Assembly: GCF_028288465.1 (NCBI RefSeq)
Contig: NZ_JAQBNR010000043.1
Span: forward strand, 62,001 to 126,000
Length of the DNA stretch: 64,000 nt
Reading direction: 5' to 3'
Origin: Ferruginibacter sp.
GTDB taxonomy: Bacteria > Bacteroidota > Bacteroidia > Chitinophagales > Chitinophagaceae
Shown here one piece after another: positions 27,094-36,462 of the stretch. Numbering within the stretch: position 1 is the first letter of the stretch; each line of letters begins with the position of its first letter. Below the pieces are notes generated by a model that saw only the letters and a list, made by a program, of their open reading frames with translations, was not told the DNA's origin and did no database searches. A program made the position numbers and the translations under genes.

Positions 27094-29106
27094 ATGTTAA
27101 AAACTCCACCAACGATTGCCCTGCAATTCATTGCCTGCCTTTTACTTTTTACATTACTATCACCGCTTGCAAAAAGCCAGGGTATAAACGGAAAATTGCT
27201 ATCGCCCGATAATAAAATTGAAATCAATTTTCAAACCGCCCAGCTGGATAAGAAGTCGGCTGCTACGCCCCTTTTTTATACGGTTTCTTTTAAAGGCAAA
27301 CCATTGTTCAAGCCTTCGTTATTAAGTCTTGATATTAAAGGTGCGCAACCGTTGGGAAGTGATGTGCGCATCACCAACAGCAAAATAATGCCGGTAGATA
27401 ATACCTATCAATTGGTGGTGGGCAAGGCTTCAAAGGTGCGTGATCAATACAATCTGTTGCAGCTGGAGTTGCAGGAAAACAGCGCCCCGGGCAGAAAGCT
27501 GGTTATCGAAGCCAGGGCTTATAACGATGCGGTGGCCTTCAGGTACATCGCTCCTGAGCAGGAGACGTTGCAGCCGGGTTACGAATTGATGAACGAAAAT
27601 ACCGAGTTTCATTTCAGTAACGACGCTACTACTTATGCGCAGGTTTTACCGCATTACAGATCGATGTACGAAAGTGAATACCTTAAGTTGTCTGTTAGTG
27701 CCTTCTCTAACCAGGGTGGTGTAAAAAGTTCCGTATTAATCGGGTTACCCATGCTTGCAGAAGTGCCCGGAGCAGGATGGGTTGCTATTGCGGAGTCTGA
27801 ATTGCAGGGCTATAGTTCCATGTATCTGACCAATCCTTCCGGCGGATGGTCGGGCCATACCATGTTGTCAAGGCTTTCACCAGCACTGGATAGTTCTGGC
27901 ATTGCTGTAAAAGGAAAAGGAAGTATCCGGTCTGCCTGGCGCATTATCATGATAGGCGACGATCCCGGAAGAATTATCGAGTCAAATGCGGTGATGAATT
28001 TAACAAGTCCTTCGGCCGTTGCCAACACAGACTGGATTAAACCGGGTAAAGCTTCGTGGGATTGGTGGAGTGGTAGCCTTGGTGCCGATGGCAAGCCTGC
28101 TTTTACAACTGCCAACATGAAATACTATGTGGACTTTGCAGCAAAATCCGGCCTCGAATATATGCTGGTGGATGCGGGTTGGAGCGAATTCAGGGACATA
28201 ACCAAAATGACTGGTAAAGTAGATATTCCTGAACTGGTTAAATATGCCGCTGCCAAAAATGTAAAAGTTTGGATTTGGTTGTATGCGCCAACCGTTATGA
28301 AACAAATGGAAGAAGCTTTTGCCTTGTATGAAAAATGGGGTGTGGCGGGTGTAAAAATTGATTTTGTTGAAAGGGACGACCAGCAAGGAATTGAATTTTA
28401 TTACACCACCGCGAAAACTGCGGCTGCGCATCATTTGATGGTAGACTTTCACGGTTCCACCAAGCCATTTGGCCTGGAAAGAACTTACCCAAATGTGATG
28501 AATTATGAAGCTGTATTGGGCATGGAGCAATCAAAAGGAGGCACAAGGGATAACCCGGATAATCATACCATGCTGCCCTTTACCCGCATGCTTACCGGGC
28601 CGATGGATTTTACGCCGGGTGGATTTGATAATGTTAAGAAGGAACAGTTTTTTGCACGCAGTGATTCGCCCATGGTGATGGGCACAAGGGCGCACCAGCT
28701 TGCCATGTACGTCGTGTACCAGGCGCAATTTGGAATGGTATCAGATTATCCTGCCGCTTATGAAGGTCAGCCGGATTTTGAATTCATCAAAAAGGTGCCG
28801 GCTTCCTGGGATGAAATTAAAGTGCTGCAGGGCGTACCCGGTGAATACATCAGCATTGCCCGTCGTAAGGGCAATGACTGGTACATTGGCAGCATCACCA
28901 ACTGGAATGCAAGAACCTTAAACATATCACTTTCCTTTTTAAGTGCTGGCAACTACACAGCCGAAATTTACAGTGATGCTGCCGATGCGGCAATCAATCC
29001 AAAACATACTGCTATCAGCAAACAACAGGTGAGTAATAGAACCGTGTTGCAGGCAAAACTGGTAACAGGTGGCGGCTATGCGGTGCGGATAACAAAAAAT
29101 AAATAA
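27094..29106 (+). CDS. Glycoside hydrolase family 97 enzyme
   Basis: 670 residues from ATG 27094 with a signal peptide (CLLLFTLLSPLAKSQG); the frame is open from 27001 but the extra part is not a signal peptide. The N-terminal beta-sandwich of GH97 (about 25-280), TIM barrel (about 285-560; WDWWSGSLGADGKPAF, MLVDAGWSEF, GVAGVKIDFVERDDQ, GTRDNPDNHTMLPFTRMLTG) and C-terminal domain are all visible. The Asp in KIDF is where retaining members have their nucleophile, so an alpha-galactosidase-type activity is a reasonable guess, alpha-glucosidase the alternative. No SusC/SusD nearby. Confidence 0.93.
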   Translation: MLKTPPTIALQFIACLLLFTLLSPLAKSQGINGKLLSPDNKIEINFQTAQLDKKSAATPLFYTVSFKGKPLFKPSLLSLDIKGAQPLGSDVRITNSKIMPVDNTYQLVVGKASKVRDQYNLLQLELQENSAPGRKLVIEARAYNDAVAFRYIAPEQETLQPGYELMNENTEFHFSNDATTYAQVLPHYRSMYESEYLKLSVSAFSNQGGVKSSVLIGLPMLAEVPGAGWVAIAESELQGYSSMYLTNPSGGWSGHTMLSRLSPALDSSGIAVKGKGSIRSAWRIIMIGDDPGRIIESNAVMNLTSPSAVANTDWIKPGKASWDWWSGSLGADGKPAFTTANMKYYVDFAAKSGLEYMLVDAGWSEFRDITKMTGKVDIPELVKYAAAKNVKVWIWLYAPTVMKQMEEAFALYEKWGVAGVKIDFVERDDQQGIEFYYTTAKTAAAHHLMVDFHGSTKPFGLERTYPNVMNYEAVLGMEQSKGGTRDNPDNHTMLPFTRMLTGPMDFTPGGFDNVKKEQFFARSDSPMVMGTRAHQLAMYVVYQAQFGMVSDYPAAYEGQPDFEFIKKVPASWDEIKVLQGVPGEYISIARRKGNDWYIGSITNWNARTLNISLSFLSAGNYTAEIYSDAADAAINPKHTAISKQQVSNRTVLQAKLVTGGGYAVRITKNK

Positions 29107-29135
29107 GGCTGGCAAGGATCGAAATAATGCTTCAT

Positions 29136-29846
29136 CTACTGACGTTTGCCAGTTTGATACCGGAAGTTTTTATCTTCTGCATCCCATGCCTGGTTGTTGA
29201 TTAGTTTGAAAGAGGGAGCATCTGCGTCCGTTATTTTTTCATCCTGGAAAAATACATGGTGGTCGTCTTTTACATAAAACAGAAACTGATTGGAGGTATC
29301 AGGTGGATATAACAACTGCAGCTTTTTTACATTCAGTCCTTCCAGCATGGAGGCTTTAAAAAATACATGGTTTGTATCAACGCCCCAGCGATACTCATAC
29401 AATCTTTTAAACGTGGCCGCATCGGCACCTGTAACCACAAACCTGGTTCCACCGGAAGCATTTAGGTCGCTATAGTATACATGGTTTTTATCTTTTGAAT
29501 ACTTGGTAGCATCCAGCTCGGTAAACGTCGGTACGTCAATAAAATCATGCAACAGTTTCTTAGTAATAATGTCACCTGTTTTGACGGAAATGGTGCTGTC
29601 GTAGTAACCCACCAGTTCACAATTACAGGCACTGTCTGCCGGCCCCGCCATCGCATGTTTTTTTTCGCACAGCTGCCCGTTTTTGTTATAAAAAAACTGC
29701 CAGGTAGCGTTTTTATAAAGTGAGTCATCAACCGGCTCCCTGTTATAGAACTGTGCAGGCTGAAGGCTCCTGTCCTTTACCTTTTCTTTGCATGAAAAAA
29801 ATAAAGCGCCTGGCAATACCAGTAAAATTGCAATCCATACCTTCAT
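29136..29846 (-). CDS. DKNYY-family lipoprotein
   Basis: 236 residues from the ATG at 29846, whose signal (IAILLVLPGALFFSCKEKV) ends in a lipobox Cys; the longer frame to 30011 overlaps the next gene's start region. The body consists of short repeats typical of DKNYY proteins: SKDKNHVYYSDLN, GVDTNHVFFKASMLEG, VKDDHHVFFQDEKI, AEDKNFRYQTG. They are likely surface or periplasmic recognition proteins of unknown role. Confidence 0.8.
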   Translation of the reverse strand: MKVWIAILLVLPGALFFSCKEKVKDRSLQPAQFYNREPVDDSLYKNATWQFFYNKNGQLCEKKHAMAGPADSACNCELVGYYDSTISVKTGDIITKKLLHDFIDVPTFTELDATKYSKDKNHVYYSDLNASGGTRFVVTGADAATFKRLYEYRWGVDTNHVFFKASMLEGLNVKKLQLLYPPDTSNQFLFYVKDDHHVFFQDEKITDADAPSFKLINNQAWDAEDKNFRYQTGKRQ

Positions 29847-30017
29847 AAATACCGTGAAACGTTTTGTATAGTTTGCTAAATTAATGCTTTTGGTTTTTGC
29901 TGCTACAGCTTGCAGGGTGGCGATCTTCCATCTGCAGATTTTGAAATAAAAATGCTGAAGTAACAATAACCACGATGGGAGGGAAGTTGAAAAATTACCT
30001 ATCTTCCCCAAAAAAAC

Positions 30018-30695
30018 ATGTACCCATTTAAAATCTTGTTTACCACATCGCTTGTTTTTTTGGTGTTGATTTCGAAAGCCCAGTCAGTGCGGCAGCCAGA
30101 TACAACCAAAACGAATGCCGGCAAAATTGTGGCAGTAGAAATGGAGGCTTCGTACCCGGGAGGTAACGACGCATGGACGAAATATTTAGAAAAAAATCTA
30201 AACTCAAATGTGCCCAACAAAAACAAAGCACCCATCGGAAAGTACACGGTAATCGTTCGGTTTATTGTAGACAAAGACGGATCGGTAAGCAATGTACAAC
30301 CCGAAACAAATTTTGGCTTTGGAATGGAAGACGAAGTTGTACGCGTACTTGAACGGTCCGGCAAATGGACTGCCGCAACAAAAAATGGCCAGCCGCTGAG
30401 AGCTTACCGCAGGCAACCCATAACCTTTTTACTCACCACTCCGGATTTTGAAATAACAACCGCAGAGCCCTATACGTTGTACGCCAATACAGACAATGAA
30501 ATTTCAGTTACAGTAAAAAAAATGAAACCTGCTGATATTTCGATTTTTGTTGAGGGAGGTAAATCTACTGCAACGGGCGAGGGCAAGTTTATTGTGCGGG
30601 CAAACAAACCCGGTCGGGTAACCATCCAACTTGTAAATAATAAAAAAGACGATAAAGAAATTGGCCTGGCAAGTTTTGAAGTAAAGGCAAAGTAA
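30018..30695 (+). CDS. TonB C-terminal domain fused to a GldM-C-like domain
   Basis: 225 residues. Signal peptide (FTTSLVFLVLISKAQ), then a TonB-C-like domain (about 60-140; GKYTVIVRFIVDKDGSVSNV, RVLERSGKWTAATKNGQPLR), then a C-terminal domain of about 75 residues (EPYTLYANTDNEISVTVKK, GEGKFIVRANKPGRVTIQLV) resembling the last domain of GldM/PorM. It has no N-terminal membrane anchor beyond the signal peptide, so it is not a canonical energy transducer. Function unclear: possibly a periplasmic linker in gliding or type IX secretion (inference). Confidence 0.75.
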   Translation: MYPFKILFTTSLVFLVLISKAQSVRQPDTTKTNAGKIVAVEMEASYPGGNDAWTKYLEKNLNSNVPNKNKAPIGKYTVIVRFIVDKDGSVSNVQPETNFGFGMEDEVVRVLERSGKWTAATKNGQPLRAYRRQPITFLLTTPDFEITTAEPYTLYANTDNEISVTVKKMKPADISIFVEGGKSTATGEGKFIVRANKPGRVTIQLVNNKKDDKEIGLASFEVKAK

Positions 30696-30732
30696 AGGAG
30701 TTGGTAAAAGGCCGCTGTTTAATTGCTGCATT

Positions 30733-31542
30733 TTATTTTGATGGAAGCGGAATCAAATCAACCCGCCTGAATAATATTTCAGCACCTTCTGCCTGTATTT
30801 GTATATGGCCACTTGTGGGGTTTACATTAAATGCATGATTCACTATTGCGCCATTTAAAATAACAGTGAGTTCGTTTCCATTAGCAATGCATTCCATGGT
30901 GTTCCATTCGCCCATGGGTTTTTCTATGTCATGAGCGCCACGAAAACCAATTGTATCTTTCCATCCTGCATCACGGGCATACCAGTTCACCCGGTCACTT
31001 ATAAATTTCATGGTATCACCTCCTGGCTGGTAAACATAACTGTCGTCTGTTTTTTCTTTCGCCACAGTAGTCGTTAATTGAAATGCATCACTGCTGTCGC
31101 CTACCACAATAAAGTCTCCGGTGCCACCCTCTATCACCTGGCATTCTATCGACCGCATCCATATCCCCTGCGAGCCGCCATCTGCTCCCTGGGAATGTAA
31201 CAAAATGCCGCAGTCACGGGCATTGCTGATTCTGGGTGAATAGGTTTTACCACCCCATTTAAATTCAGCTACCAGGCGGTAATTTTTAAATTCCTTATTG
31301 GTTGTGATGCAGCCCCATTCTTCACCACCGATGTGGATCATACCGTTGATTACAGAAAACACTTTTTGGGGATCTTTATCACGACCACTTTTTTGCAGGA
31401 ACGTGTACCAGCCATTGAGATTTTTGCCGTTAAATAAATGATTGATTGATGACAAACGGCGCGTTGATTTTTTTGATACCTGCGAACTGGCGGTGATTGA
31501 AAAGCAAATTAAAAGCGCCCCAATGAAAAATATTTTCTTCAT
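30733..31542 (-). CDS. Second DUF1080 (3-keto-disaccharide hydrolase) protein
   Basis: 269 residues from ATG 31542, with a signal peptide (GALLICFSITASSQ) and no lipobox Cys. SSINHLFNGKNLNGWYTFLQ begins the domain, followed by GGEEWGCITTNKEFKNYRLVAEFKW and the ending HIQIQAEGAEILFRRVDLIPL. Its N-terminal part differs from the first DUF1080 gene (12.0 kb), so they are not recent duplicates. It may act on 3-keto-glycosides or bind carbohydrate in the periplasm. Convergent with the TonB/GldM-C gene. Confidence 0.85.
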   Translation of the reverse strand: MKKIFFIGALLICFSITASSQVSKKSTRRLSSINHLFNGKNLNGWYTFLQKSGRDKDPQKVFSVINGMIHIGGEEWGCITTNKEFKNYRLVAEFKWGGKTYSPRISNARDCGILLHSQGADGGSQGIWMRSIECQVIEGGTGDFIVVGDSSDAFQLTTTVAKEKTDDSYVYQPGGDTMKFISDRVNWYARDAGWKDTIGFRGAHDIEKPMGEWNTMECIANGNELTVILNGAIVNHAFNVNPTSGHIQIQAEGAEILFRRVDLIPLPSK

Positions 31543-31641
31543 ACAATGCTGTTGATGGTTTATGTAAGGCAAAATTGAAAATAGTATTTCTTTGGTAAAG
31601 CGATACAAACAGAAATTGGTATTTGCTGAATTGGGCCTGAT

Positions 31642-32139
31642 TTATTTTTTATGCCATGTTGAATCTTGTAAAGCAGCCCTGTTTTTATTTATCACATTTA
31701 TTAAACTATCTACCTGTTGCTTTAGTTGTGTGTTTTCTGTTTTGTTATCATCTGCTTTCTTGGTAAAATAGAGCGTTATGATTGCGGTCGCCAATAAAAG
31801 AAATCCATTTATAAATAATCCAAATTTTTTAAGAAAATCCAATATCCCGTTTATTATCCGCCATTTATATTTTTTACTGTAACTGGATTGCGATAAAAAA
31901 GTCAGTCCGCTTTGACTTATTAAATAAGCAATTTCAATAAGCCCATAACCGGGGTGAACATCTGATTTAGGTTGTTCCCTGGCAAGGACAAAACCATCTT
32001 TGGTTAATTGCGCTAAAATGCTTTGCAATTCACTTCTTACCGGCTCGTCAAAAGCATATTCGCTCACCGTATCATATTGCGTTGCATTGTTGTTCTTTAT
32101 ATAGTTCAGCACTATATCCAGTTTCTCATATTGCTTCAT
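31642..32139 (-). CDS. Hypothetical protein: winged-helix-like domain, one membrane helix, coiled coil
   Basis: 165 residues. Residues 1-80 (LDIVLNYIKNNNATQYDTVS to LISQSGLTFLSQS) resemble a small winged-helix domain. One membrane helix follows (about 108-128, FINGFLLLATAIITLYF) and then a coiled coil (TENTQLKQQVDSLINVINKN). No family recognised. A cytoplasmic DNA- or protein-binding head tethered to the membrane is possible. It overlaps nothing and ends 30 bp before the next gene's minus-strand start region. Confidence 0.65.
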   Translation of the reverse strand: MKQYEKLDIVLNYIKNNNATQYDTVSEYAFDEPVRSELQSILAQLTKDGFVLAREQPKSDVHPGYGLIEIAYLISQSGLTFLSQSSYSKKYKWRIINGILDFLKKFGLFINGFLLLATAIITLYFTKKADDNKTENTQLKQQVDSLINVINKNRAALQDSTWHKK

Positions 32140-32180
32140 TTTAGTATGATTTAAGCAATGGAAATTTATTGAATTTTTGC

Positions 32181-32842
32181 TTACAGGGTATCAGGAATTT
32201 TCTGAAAACCCCCTTTTATTTTTTCGCCATAAACGATTATTGAAAGATGCTCAGTAAACTGGCTGAACCAGCCACGTGGAAAAGTAAAACAGCCTTTTGC
32301 GAAACCCGGGATATGGAAAATGCGGTGTAAAATTTCCGGTTCATCAGTAATATCGGTTGGAAAATGAAAGAATTGTTGTTGACCGGTACGGATATTACGC
32401 AAGGTCATTTTATCTTTTTTAGCAGGAACACCTTTGTCGCAGTACAAAAGATATTGATTCTTCTTATCCACGTCAATCCAGGCGGCACCATTTTTTAAAA
32501 CATTTTGCCATTCACTTTTTTTATCAGTTCAATATAGTGGGGATTGCCGAAACCAAAGGAATGAACCAATACAAAATAGCGTGTACAATCAACTCCGATG
32601 TATCCTAAATTCTTGTATGGAAGTCCTTTTGACATGGAGGAAAGCTCAGCAATTGTTCTCCTGCCTTTTTTCAGGTACAGGTATTGAAGACTGTCATCAG
32701 TCTGAAAAGAGATTGAATAACCTCCCTGTAACGTCGTGTCAAAGTCGTAAGCATTGTAATCTTTTGTATTACCTGGTTGAGCAGTTGCGACAGTGCCAAT
32801 CAATAGGGTGAAAAGGAAAAGTAAGAGTCGTCGCATTTGCAT
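32181..32842 (-). pseudogene. Secreted protein gene broken by a homopolymer frameshift
   Basis: Two minus-strand frames fit together. The first (ATG 32842) has a signal peptide (LLIGTVATAQ) and continues to YIELIKKVNGKMF and a stop at 32495. One missing base in the 7-T run at about 32516-32522 would turn the end into YIELIKKSEWQNVLKNG and join the second frame, which continues with AAWIDVDKKNQYLLYC to the stop at 32181. The full-length product would be about 220 residues. Family unknown. It may be a sequencing error, a true mutation or a phase-variable tract. Confidence 0.7.
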
Positions 32843-32960
32843 AAGGTGTTGATCGATTATTCAGCTGTTTTTAACCCGATGTTTTTTCCAAACATGGTTT
32901 GTTGGGTGGCCACCCTGAAGTGATTGAATTATCATTCGCCTGGAAGACTCAATCAAATGG

Positions 32961-33011
32961 TATAAATGCTGTCCGACGCAGAAAACAAAATTACGTCGGA
33001 CAGCATTTATA
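32961..33011. repeat. Perfect 18-bp inverted repeat
   Basis: TATAAATGCTGTCCGACG (32961-32978) and its exact complement (32994-33011) surround a 15-base loop. It lies between two minus-strand genes, 44 bp downstream of the alcohol dehydrogenase, and could be a transcription end or an interspersed palindromic unit. There is no long T-run after it. Confidence 0.8.
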
Positions 33012-33054
33012 TCATGACTGTTTAAATGAATAGCTTTTAAACGGGGCGTTGCCT

Positions 33055-34101
33055 TTACCCCAGCGATGCCATATCAATTACAAAACGGTACTTGATATCA
33101 CTCTTCAGCATTCTTTCGTACGCCTCCTGTATTTTTTGAATCGGAATGATTTCTACGTCCGACACGATATTGTGTGCGGCGCAATAGTCCAGCATCTCCT
33201 GTGTTTCCGGCAATCCGCCGATTAGGGAACCGGCTATACATTTACGGGCAAAAACAAGGTTAAATGCCGGTGTATTGATTGGTTCGGGAGGAAGCCCCAC
33301 ACAGATCAGGGTGCCATCTACTTTCAGCATACCAACATACATATTGTAATCATGACTGGCAGATAAGGTATCCAATATAAAATCAAATGTATTAGCAACT
33401 GCTTTTACCTGTTCTTCATCTTTGGTAACAACAAAATTATGCGCCCCTAATTTTAAGGCATCTTCTTTTTTATTGGGCGATGTACTCAATACCGTAACCT
33501 CCGCACCAAACGAGGCCGCAAATTTAATTGCCATGTGCCCCAGGCCGCCTAACCCGATGATACCTATTTTGTGCCCCTTGCCCACCTTCCAGTGGCGCAG
33601 TGGCGAGTACGTTGTAATGCCGGCACACAGCAAGGGCGCCGCATGTGCGGGTGACAGTTTCTCTGATACTTTTAAAACAAATCTTTCGTCTACCACGATC
33701 TTGTTGGAGTAGCCGCCCTGCGTAACTGTTTTGCCATCTTTTTCAAGGCCGCTGTAGGTGAATACATTACCGCCCTGGCAGTATTGCTCCAGGCCCTCAT
33801 TGCAGTAATCACATTCCCGGCAGCTATCCACCAGGCAACCTACGCCGGCCATATCGCCTGCTTTAAATTTCTTTACATGGTCGCCTACAGCCGTCACCCG
33901 TCCAACAATCTCGTGGCCCGGCACCATAGGATAAATAGAGAAACCCCAGTCATTGTTAATAAAATGGATGTCGGTGTGGCAAACCCCGCAAAACAAAATA
34001 TCAATCAACACATCGTGCGGGCCAGGCTCTCTTCTTTCAAAATTGTAAGGCGTTAAGGTTGCTGCAGCAGCCTGTGCAGCATAGGCTTTGGTGGAAATCA
34101 T
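33055..34101 (-). CDS. Zinc NAD(P)-dependent alcohol dehydrogenase (CAD/YahK type)
   Basis: 348 residues, medium-chain dehydrogenase. Catalytic zinc ligands are in CGVCHTD and GHEIVG; the structural zinc cysteines are in the segment CRECDYCNEGLEQYC. The nucleotide loop is GIIGLGGLGHMAIKFA. QGGYSNKIVVDERF and FTYSGLEKDGKT are typical of the YahK/cinnamyl-alcohol subgroup, which reduces a wide range of aldehydes with NADPH. Single gene. Confidence 0.93.
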   Translation of the reverse strand: MISTKAYAAQAAAATLTPYNFERREPGPHDVLIDILFCGVCHTDIHFINNDWGFSIYPMVPGHEIVGRVTAVGDHVKKFKAGDMAGVGCLVDSCRECDYCNEGLEQYCQGGNVFTYSGLEKDGKTVTQGGYSNKIVVDERFVLKVSEKLSPAHAAPLLCAGITTYSPLRHWKVGKGHKIGIIGLGGLGHMAIKFAASFGAEVTVLSTSPNKKEDALKLGAHNFVVTKDEEQVKAVANTFDFILDTLSASHDYNMYVGMLKVDGTLICVGLPPEPINTPAFNLVFARKCIAGSLIGGLPETQEMLDYCAAHNIVSDVEIIPIQKIQEAYERMLKSDIKYRFVIDMASLG

Positions 34102-34649
34102 ACAAGTAAATTTTTAAGGTGATTGGTTAGATGCGGGAGGATCAGTTCATTAATGAAAGCAGCATTATCAGGGCAGCTACAATGGCTACTTTACTAAGTC
34201 TGTTTAAATCTAACTCTTTTCATGCACAAATGCAATAGCCACTTTGCCAACTGCTCCTTTATTGAGTATATGCACACTACTGCTATTGATTGCTGAAGTA
34301 ATTATACAATTCAGTGGTACGCATGGGCTATGTTGCAGGCCCGGCAACATTTGTTCAGTGGCGCTGTGTTTTTAATTGCCTGGTGGGTGCACCTAATCGG
34401 ATGATGTGGTTCTTAACGGCAAGGCTTGCCGGTGAAATGGTTTTATTGTTGAGCGTTTGCAAAGGCACAAGAATTGCTGTGCATATCAGACTGCCCGGCA
34501 TATTTGCATCCAGTGGTGTTCATCTAGTAAAATGCGCCATAAAAAAATTAAATACAGTTGCAAGTGACATTTTTTTAACCGTCATCAATTGAGAGGCGCA
34601 TACTTCGTGAAACAATCTGTCAGTGGAAAAGGAAACAGTAAAACTGAAA
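34102..34649. other. Non-coding stretch, possibly an old repeat copy
   Basis: No frame here looks like protein; the 92-codon plus-strand frame at 34314-34592 is rich in rare patterns and unlike anything known. A segment around 34456-34480 (CGTTTGCAAAGGCACAAGAA) resembles pieces at 39823-39846 and 44802-44832, so this may be a decayed member of the repeat described there. Visual match only. Confidence 0.35.
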
Positions 34650-35045
34650 TCAATGGCTTATATAGGTTGGCACAATTCCACAGGAATTTTCTATGCCAAC
34701 TTTATTTTCGGAAAGCATTTTCGCCATACGGGATACTTCTGTTCCATTTAATTCGATGCGTTTCATTTTTATCATATCAAATGAAAATCCACGATACCTG
34801 TTTCCAGTATTGACAATAAAGAGCAGCTTTGCAACAGTAAAGGCACGCATACCAATTAAGACAACATCTTTATATTTATTATGAAATGAAGTTCTGATAC
34901 TATCGGCTTTTCGTTCAAATACTGCACGGCTTAAAGACGAATAAAAGTCACACTTACAGTACAACGAATCATTTACCTTACTTTCTGCCGTGCCGGTATA
35001 AAACAATCCTATGGTGAAAATTGATAAAAAGAATAGTGTTTTCAT
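34650..35045 (-). CDS. Hypothetical exported protein
   Basis: 131 residues from ATG 35045 with a signal peptide (LFFLSIFTIGLFYTGTAES). The rest (YCKCDFYSSLSRAVFERKAD, GNRYRGFSFDMIKMKRIELN) is not recognised. One CKC motif sits near the N-terminus. No partners nearby. Moderately likely to be real because of the signal peptide and even codon use. Confidence 0.6.
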   Translation of the reverse strand: MKTLFFLSIFTIGLFYTGTAESKVNDSLYCKCDFYSSLSRAVFERKADSIRTSFHNKYKDVVLIGMRAFTVAKLLFIVNTGNRYRGFSFDMIKMKRIELNGTEVSRMAKMLSENKVGIENSCGIVPTYISH

Positions 35046-35327
35046 ATATGGTTTCGCTAAATATACGCCAGTTTTCATATACAAGAATCCGATCCCGCTT
35101 ATTGGTTCATATTACGTGCTGGTGCGGTGGTCTCGATTGTCAGTGCCTCCGGGTTAAATGTTTTTATTGCCTCCGATTGCCAGGGCATATTTGCCTACCC
35201 AAATTCTCGCGCTAAGTAGAAGTAAATTGTATGCATTGTTTTTACTGCTACAAATTACTAGTATAAAAACTTGCAAAGAATATCTACTGCCATTTCAGCA
35301 ATTCCTAATTTTGAGTAAACAACGCCA

Positions 35328-36452
35328 ATGAACAGTCAATTATATGAACGATACCAGCGCCAGGTAATATTGCCGGAACTGGGTGAACAAGGCCAGCAAA
35401 AACTGTTGCAGGCAAAAGTGTTGGTGATCGGCGCGGGGGGATTGGGTTGCCCGGTATTGCAATACCTGGTGGCCGCTGGTGTTGGTACTATTGGTATTGT
35501 GGATGATGATGTGGTGGCGTTGAGTAACCTGCACCGGCAGGTGTTGTATTCGGTGGCAGATATCGGAACCTCAAAAGCAGCAACAGCAGCACGCGTATTG
35601 AGTGGACTAAATCCTGATATTAACATCATTGCGCACAATGCAAGGCTTACCACAGACAATGCCCTCGGCTTGATGGATGCATTTGATATTATCGTTGACG
35701 GCACAGATAATTTTGCCACCCGTTACATGATCAACGATGCCTGTGTGTTGCTGGACAAGCCATTGGTGTATGGCGCCATTTCACAATTTGAAGGACAGGC
35801 GGCCGTGTTCAATTACCCTTCCAAAAAAAATGGGGAGAGAATTAATTACCGTGATATTTTTCCGCATCCACCCAAAGAAGGGGAAGTGCTGAATTGTGCG
35901 GAAGCGGGTGTGTTGGGCGTATTGCCGGGTATCATAGGTGGGTTCATGGCCAATGAAACAATCAAAATGATTACAGGCATAGGAGAGTTGCTGGCCGGTC
36001 AGTTGCTTATCTATAATGCATTGAGCAACCAGGTGTACACACTGAAATTAACGGCAGGCGACAATACCCGGTCGTTGATACCGGTGGATAAAGCAGCATT
36101 CCTACAAACGGATTATGTATGGCTTTGTGCTGCTCCGCATTCCGACCTGGAAATAGACGTCCACACATTCAACGAACTACTTGCCAATGAAAAAGCTGCA
36201 TCCGTTATAGATGTACGTGAACCCGGTGAAATGCCGATGGTAACTGAATTTGCGACGATAAAAATTCCCCTCGGGCAGTTGACTGATCAAATGGATTTGA
36301 TTCAGTCAGATACTGTCATGTTGTTTTGCCAGAGTGGTAAAAGAAGTTTGCAGGCAGCCAACACCTTATCCGGTATTTTCGGAAATACAAAAAAGATTTA
36401 CAGTTTAAAAGGCGGTATTGTGCAATGGAAAAAACAGCAACCAACTGTATAA
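35328..36452 (+). CDS. HesA/MoeB/ThiF-family E1-like enzyme with rhodanese domain
   Basis: 374 residues. E1-like adenylating domain (about 5-245; YQRQVILPELGEQGQQKLL, GAGGLGCPVLQYLVAAG, DGTDNFATRYMINDACV, NCAEAGVLGVLPGI), then a C-terminal rhodanese domain (about 280-374) with active Cys in LFCQSGKRSLQAA. It should adenylate and sulfurate the Gly-Gly end of a MoaD/ThiS-like carrier. The zinc CxxC of MoeB is replaced (INYRDIFPHPP). The likely carrier gene lies 1.1 kb away on the other strand. Confidence 0.92.
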   Translation: MNSQLYERYQRQVILPELGEQGQQKLLQAKVLVIGAGGLGCPVLQYLVAAGVGTIGIVDDDVVALSNLHRQVLYSVADIGTSKAATAARVLSGLNPDINIIAHNARLTTDNALGLMDAFDIIVDGTDNFATRYMINDACVLLDKPLVYGAISQFEGQAAVFNYPSKKNGERINYRDIFPHPPKEGEVLNCAEAGVLGVLPGIIGGFMANETIKMITGIGELLAGQLLIYNALSNQVYTLKLTAGDNTRSLIPVDKAAFLQTDYVWLCAAPHSDLEIDVHTFNELLANEKAASVIDVREPGEMPMVTEFATIKIPLGQLTDQMDLIQSDTVMLFCQSGKRSLQAANTLSGIFGNTKKIYSLKGGIVQWKKQQPTV

Positions 36453-36462
36453 AGGCATCCGG

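Noticed and set aside
34314-34592. 92-codon plus-strand frame
   Set aside because: No signal, domain or composition support; lies in a likely decayed stretch.
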